The notes under the pieces were generated by a model, which worked only from the letters and a program-made list of their open reading frames with translations, was not told the origin of the DNA and ran no database searches. This document shows, one piece after another, positions 22,169 through 25,199 of a stretch of DNA of 25,199 bases. Both the position numbers and the translations under genes were made by a program. The stretch comes from Peptococcaceae bacterium. GTDB taxonomy: Bacteria > Bacillota > Desulfitobacteriia > Desulfitobacteriales > Desulfitobacteriaceae. Location of the stretch: positions 1-25,199 of the forward strand of contig JAITOS010000116.1 in NCBI GenBank assembly GCA_031289815.1, read 5' to 3'. Every line of letters begins with the position of its first letter. The first letter of the stretch is position 1.

Positions 22169-23053
22169 ATGCGTAAGATTCGTAAAGCGATAATTCCAGC
22201 CGCAGGGCTGGGGACGAGATTTCTGCCGGCGACGAAAGCTCAACCGAAGGAAATGCTGCCCATTGTGGATAAACCGACCATTCAATACATCGTCGAAGAG
22301 GCCGTCCGGTCGGGCATTGAAGATATTATTATCGTAACCGGGCGCAATAAAAGAGCGATTGAAGATCATTTCGACCGGTCGGTGGAGCTTGAGGTTTTTT
22401 TGGAAAAAGGCTGCAAGGATGAATTATTGGATATGGTGCAGGATATTGCCTCCCTGGTGGATATCTATTACGTGCGCCAAAAGGAAGCGCTGGGCTTGGG
22501 GCACGCGATCTACAGCGCGCGTAAATTCATCGGCGATGAACCTTTCGCGGTGCTTCTGGGGGATGATATTATCGACGCGGAAAAGCCTTGCCTGAGACAA
22601 ATGATGGATATCTACGAACGACATGGCGCCAGTATCGTCGGCGTGCAGCAAGTGGCGCTGGAAGATGTGAATAAATATGGCATTGTGGATGGCGAGTTGT
22701 TTTCGCCGCAGTTGTACAGAGTTTTGGATTTGGTGGAAAAACCACAACCGGAAGAAGCGCCGGCCTCGCGTTTAGCCATTATGGGGCGCTATATTTTGAA
22801 TCCTGAGATTTTTGAGCTTTTGAATAAGGTCATACCCGGTAAAGGCGGGGAGATTCAATTGACCGACGGCATCCGCAAGCTGGCGGAATCACAGGAGATC
22901 ATGGCCTACGAATTTGACGGCTTGAGGTATGACGTCGGCGATAAGCTGGGTTTCGTTACGGCGACGATAGAATTTGCCTTGCAGCGTGAAGATATTGCGC
23001 CGGAGCTCATTCAGTATTTAAAAGAAAAGACGAAGTTTTTAAATATGCCGTAA
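22169..23053 (+). CDS. galU: UTP-glucose-1-phosphate uridylyltransferase
   Basis: A 294-residue enzyme making UDP-glucose from UTP and glucose-1-phosphate, for cell-envelope sugars. The nucleotide-binding AAGLGTRFLPATKAQPKEMLPI is at residues 11-32, LGLGHAIYSA and LLGDDI supply sugar/metal contacts, and GKGGEIQLTDGIR is the typical C-terminal signature. The length is normal for bacterial GalU. It lies 17 bases after clpP, with no promoter between, so it probably shares the clpP transcript. The association with clpP has no obvious functional meaning. No terminator with a T-run was found behind it. Confidence 0.95.
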   Translation: MRKIRKAIIPAAGLGTRFLPATKAQPKEMLPIVDKPTIQYIVEEAVRSGIEDIIIVTGRNKRAIEDHFDRSVELEVFLEKGCKDELLDMVQDIASLVDIYYVRQKEALGLGHAIYSARKFIGDEPFAVLLGDDIIDAEKPCLRQMMDIYERHGASIVGVQQVALEDVNKYGIVDGELFSPQLYRVLDLVEKPQPEEAPASRLAIMGRYILNPEIFELLNKVIPGKGGEIQLTDGIRKLAESQEIMAYEFDGLRYDVGDKLGFVTATIEFALQREDIAPELIQYLKEKTKFLNMP

Positions 23054-23082
23054 TTTCATGGCGAATGGACGGCGTATTTCCA

Positions 23083-23102
23083 GTCTTATGAGGTCTTATG
23101 AG
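23083..23102. repeat. Tandem 10-base duplication
   Basis: GTCTTATGAG occurs twice head to tail, with a partial third copy (TCCTTGAG) right after it. It lies in the 153-base gap between galU and the next gene. No function is evident. Confidence 0.6.
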
Positions 23103-23164
23103 TCCTTGAGGCGGAAAAATATAGAGATTCACCAGCCAAACCGACAAGCTTCTCCTCCAATTAT

Positions 23165-23173
23165 TGGTAAAAT
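23165..23173 (+). promoter_or_regulatory. Extended -10 promoter candidate
   Basis: TGGTAAAAT fits the extended -10 pattern TGnTATAAT with one mismatch and lies 34 bases before the GTG start of the next gene. No good -35 box was found. Confidence 0.35.
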
Positions 23174-23206
23174 ACTAGAGAAAACCAAGAAAGGGAGGGG
23201 AAATAA

Positions 23207-23974
23207 GTGAGGTTTGATCAGAGACGGATCATCACATTGGCAGGGACCTTCGTATTAGCGGGCGTGATCGTGATGGCAGGGATCTATGGGCCGAGCGCCT
23301 GGAAAGTCTTCTGGGACAAAAACGCTCATTTGGATCAAGTGGTTATCCAGAATCCGCCGGTAGATCAAGGGGCTTCCCTGCCGCTGGGAGCAGAGACTGA
23401 ACAGAGCGGGCAGAACGGTGATAGCGTGGATACGGGACAGATACCTTCGGCGGAGACGCTTTCCGCCAATTCTTCCGCGGGAACCACGACGGCGGAACCC
23501 CCGCCGACCGAGGTGTCAGGAATCAAAAAATATCAGGAACCGGATCTAAAACTATTGGATCTGGCGCCATCCATCAGCGGCTATTTCAGCGCGGACGCCA
23601 ACAATGGGCTGAGTGATTCCGCCAAAACACTGGCCTTTCAAACGGTCTGGAATATTCATGAATATGCTGACGGCTATTTATTTGGCCCGACAGCCGGACC
23701 GCAAATGAACGAGGAGGATATTCGGAAATATATTGTCTTCCACAAATCCTTATGGGAAAAGCAACTGAAGAATGAGCCGGGCGCTGCAAAAGCGGCAGTT
23801 TTCACGGACTATTTTGGGACATTTTTAAATAGAGGGGTGGACGCCTTTGATGCTAAGGATAAATCAAGGATAGAATTGTTTCATCAGGAGATCCATGATA
23901 TGGATACCCATCTTTTCCGCAATGATCCGAGTTCAAAGATCTATGGAGCGACGCCTTTTGCTACGAAACGCTGA
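23207..23974 (+). CDS. Hypothetical membrane-anchored protein with Pro/Ser/Thr-rich linker
   Basis: An unrecognised 255-residue protein. A basic N-terminus (MRFDQRR) precedes one hydrophobic span (about 8-28), then a low-complexity stretch rich in Gly, Ser, Thr, Pro and Gln (about 45-105) that probably crosses the cell envelope, and a C-terminal domain (about 110-255) with several aromatic and acidic residues and no Cys. This is the layout of an extracytoplasmic protein tethered to the membrane. The GTG start is fixed by AGGGAGGGG 6-7 nt upstream. A terminator follows at 24070. The next gene has a similar plan (signal or anchor, linker, C-terminal domain), so they may be functionally linked, though they do not look alike in sequence. 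Confidence 0.7.
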   Translation: MRFDQRRIITLAGTFVLAGVIVMAGIYGPSAWKVFWDKNAHLDQVVIQNPPVDQGASLPLGAETEQSGQNGDSVDTGQIPSAETLSANSSAGTTTAEPPPTEVSGIKKYQEPDLKLLDLAPSISGYFSADANNGLSDSAKTLAFQTVWNIHEYADGYLFGPTAGPQMNEEDIRKYIVFHKSLWEKQLKNEPGAAKAAVFTDYFGTFLNRGVDAFDAKDKSRIELFHQEIHDMDTHLFRNDPSSKIYGATPFATKR

Positions 23975-24069
23975 GGCGCTTCCTCGTCCGGGAGAGATCG
24001 CCTGAATCCCCGGCTTCCGCGCTGACCGCCAAGCGGGAAACAACAACAGAATAGGAAAAAACGATAGCG

Positions 24070-24117
24070 AAGGATGTTTCAAAAGTGGCGGGGAGCCGCA
24101 ATTGAAACATCCTTTTT
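24070..24117 (+). terminator. Intrinsic terminator
   Basis: AAGGATGTTTCAA and TTGAAACATCCTT form a perfect 13-bp stem, with further pairing possible in the loop (GGC/GCC), followed by TTTTTGT. It ends the gene at 23207-23974. Confidence 0.9.
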
Positions 24118-24179
24118 GTCTAAAATTTCACCAACACGGGAAGAATAGCGATAGAAATGATGAAAGGAGATTTTGACGT

Positions 24180-24779
24180 ATGCGTAAATACACAAGGCTC
24201 ATGACCTTGCTGGCGCTGTGCGGCGGCATTCTCATCGGCGTATCCGGTTTGACCGTCGCCAGTCCGGCGGCGCGAAACAGCGTTTTGTCAAAATTGGGAA
24301 TGAAGGGCAGTCCGGCATTGGTGAATGCGGGAAGTACAACGGGCGCGCCAGTTGGCGGCGCGGATAACAATGCCGCGGTTTCACCGGAATTAGCGCAGGC
24401 GGTGATGGCCGATTACAAACAGGATGTAGGTATTTTTTTTGAGGCCTGGAAAACGTTGGACATGGAGGGGTTCCGGAATAAAATCGCCAAAGCCTATACC
24501 GGGCCCCTCATCGAGCGGCACAGTCAACAGGCGAAAGAATATATTACGGCTGGAGTGGGAATGGAGGTTTCCCAGATTCATTTTATTCAGATCACCGTAG
24601 AAAAAGCGGATGCGATGACGGCAACCCTGCAAGCGGAATATCGTTATACCGGCCAGGATTATCTCTTAGCGGCTGGGGAAGTGACGGGCGAAAAACATGA
24701 ACAGCGGGTGAATATTCGGGTGAACCTGGTTAAATTAGAAGAGCGGTGGCTGATAGCGGGGGAAACGTCTTTGCCCTAA
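24180..24779 (+). CDS. Hypothetical exported protein, possible NTF2-like domain
   Basis: A 199-residue protein not recognised as a named family. The N-terminus has a signal-peptide pattern: basic start (MRKYTR), hydrophobic core (LMTLLALCGGILIGVSGLTV) and a plausible cleavage region near ASPA (about 27-31). A Gly/Ala/Asn linker (about 45-68) follows. The C-terminal part (about 70-199) alternates helix-like (VMADYKQDVGIFFEAWKTLD) and strand-like segments and ends LVKLEERWLIAGETSLP, which recalls NTF2-like or SnoaL-like folds; this is weak. GAAAGGAG precedes the ATG. It is separated from the previous gene by a strong terminator, so it has its own promoter. Function is unknown. Confidence 0.68.
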   Translation: MRKYTRLMTLLALCGGILIGVSGLTVASPAARNSVLSKLGMKGSPALVNAGSTTGAPVGGADNNAAVSPELAQAVMADYKQDVGIFFEAWKTLDMEGFRNKIAKAYTGPLIERHSQQAKEYITAGVGMEVSQIHFIQITVEKADAMTATLQAEYRYTGQDYLLAAGEVTGEKHEQRVNIRVNLVKLEERWLIAGETSLP

Positions 24780-24960
24780 AGGCGCCATAGGAAGGAAGGC
24801 TGGCGCACTGCCCGCACCTGACGCAATAGGCGTAAAGCTCCGCATAGCTTCGCGAATCGAATGAAGCAGAAAAAGATGTAATCAGACTGCCGAGCCGTCC
24901 GGCCATCCCTTTGCGGGTGATCAGCCCTTTGGAAAGGCCAAAACTGCCCAAAAGCCGCAA
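24780..24960 (-). pseudogene. Possible decayed 4Fe-4S ferredoxin-type gene fragment
   Basis: One minus-strand frame reads RSYAELYAYCVRCGQC and then ASLPSYGAF. This is like the start of a ferredoxin-type motif (CxxCGxC...CPxGAI) in which the last Cys-Pro is lost. The frame continues into the end of the gene on the plus strand and has no start with a ribosome-binding site. I see it as a remnant. Chance is possible. Confidence 0.3.
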
Positions 24961-25067
24961 ACGAAGGCAATATGCCGTCCCCTCCGTCGATGAAATAGAT
25001 ACGGATGATCGCTTTCTGGTTTGTGGAAATTATCTTGTGTTCTATCGCCCACAGGATTCCCTTAAAT
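24961..25067. other. Intergenic, no supported gene
   Basis: No convincing gene, promoter or RNA was found. A minus-strand frame is open here but has no ribosome-binding site and no recognisable protein character. Confidence 0.4.
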
Positions 25068-25112
25068 AAAACCAGAGACAGTCTCTCGCAATGAAGAGTT
25101 ATCTCTGGTTTT
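25068..25112. terminator. Hairpin terminator with a competing inner stem
   Basis: AAAACCAGAGA and TCTCTGGTTTT form a perfect 11-bp stem around a 23-nt loop. T-rich ends exist on both strands, so it may work in both directions. The left arm can pair instead with GTCTCT at 25081-25086 (AGAGAC-A-GTCTCT). This would break the terminator stem, as in an attenuator, though no leader peptide was seen. Confidence 0.6.
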
Positions 25113-25118
25113 CGTCTG

Positions 25119-25141
25119 TAGCTTGTCACCCATGCAAGCTA
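25119..25141. repeat. Short hairpin upstream of the putative operator
   Basis: TAGCTTG and CAAGCTA form a perfect 7-bp stem with a 9-nt loop (TCACCCATG). There is no T-run. It lies between the terminator and the BirA-like site. Confidence 0.45.
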
Positions 25142-25153
25142 TCTCGGCCATAA

Positions 25154-25186
25154 TTGTAAACAATAAAAAAGCAATTTGGTTTACAT
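25154..25186. promoter_or_regulatory. Candidate BirA (biotin repressor) operator
   Basis: TTGTAAACA-N15-GGTTTACAT closely matches the known BirA box, which I recall as TTGTAAACC-N14/15-GGTTTACAA. The inner palindromic core TGTAAAC/GTTTACA is perfect. BirA with biotinyl-5'-AMP would bind here and shut off a biotin synthesis or uptake gene, which should begin just past the window end if transcribed to the right. Confidence 0.55.
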
Positions 25187-25199
25187 TACCCATAGCGCC

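Noticed and set aside
24776..25129. 117-codon open frame on the minus strand
   Set aside because: No ribosome-binding site, no protein family resemblance, and it crosses a terminator hairpin.
1..25199. CRISPR arrays, tRNA genes or insertion sequences
   Set aside because: No regularly spaced direct repeats, no cloverleaf-like stretches and no transposase frames were recognised.

Overview
The window reads as part of the chromosome of a low-to-mid-GC Bacillota anaerobe. A Negativicutes- or Clostridia-like host is my best guess but is not proven. The reasons are strong AGGAGG ribosome-binding sites, many TTG starts, a DUF815-type AAA ATPase, RNase HIII, a Bacillus-type three-subunit succinate dehydrogenase and a two-subunit class I (Fe-S) fumarase. 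I saw no rRNA, tRNA, CRISPR array or intact mobile element.

Layout. Positions 1-3050 are accessory: a Fic-domain protein on the minus strand whose N-terminus looks cut off, two small unrecognised membrane proteins on the plus strand, and an alpha/beta hydrolase on the minus strand that is almost fused to the DUF815 ATPase gene upstream of it (3052-4461). A roughly 400-base divergent region with two dyads follows. From 4864 to 20316 lies a catabolic gene cluster. It opens with a PrpR-type sigma-54 activator (PrpR_N, PAS, AAA+, HTH). Next come a perfect palindrome and a textbook -24/-12 promoter (6928-6943). The train behind the promoter encodes a DRE-TIM aldolase/synthase (HMGL/isopropylmalate-synthase type), a CitE/malyl-CoA-lyase-type enzyme, a succinyl-CoA-synthetase-like beta/alpha pair, SdhC-SdhA-SdhB, and class I fumarase alpha and beta. 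After a hairpin and a sigma-70-like promoter comes a second group: a nitroreductase, a Cys-rich 163-aa protein, a DUF6282-like metal-dependent hydrolase, a 55-aa single-span membrane protein and a MmgE/PrpD-family protein, closed by a clear terminator at 20280-20316.

How the genes could work together (inference). Sdh, class I fumarase, a SucCD-like ligase and a CitE-like lyase form the chain dicarboxylate -> unsaturated dicarboxylate -> 2-hydroxy acid -> hydroxyacyl-CoA -> acetyl-CoA plus a 2-oxoacid. With C4 acids this is succinate, fumarate, malate, malyl-CoA, then acetyl-CoA plus glyoxylate. With C5 acids it is methylsuccinate, mesaconate, citramalate, citramalyl-CoA, then acetyl-CoA plus pyruvate. 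The PrpR-type sensor and PrpD-family enzyme make a branched C5/C6 acid attractive, and the hydrolase/nitroreductase/Cys-rich trio suggests an upstream ring- or amide-opening step. The SucCD-like pair lacks the phosphohistidine and a Mg2+-binding Asp of true succinyl-CoA synthetases, so its role is open. It is the most unusual part of the window.

Downstream (20461-23053) are housekeeping genes rnhC, clpP and galU. Two unrecognised exported or membrane-anchored proteins follow (23207-24779), then a decayed region with a possible ferredoxin remnant. The window ends in a terminator followed by a good match to a BirA (biotin repressor) operator, which predicts a biotin-related gene just outside the window.
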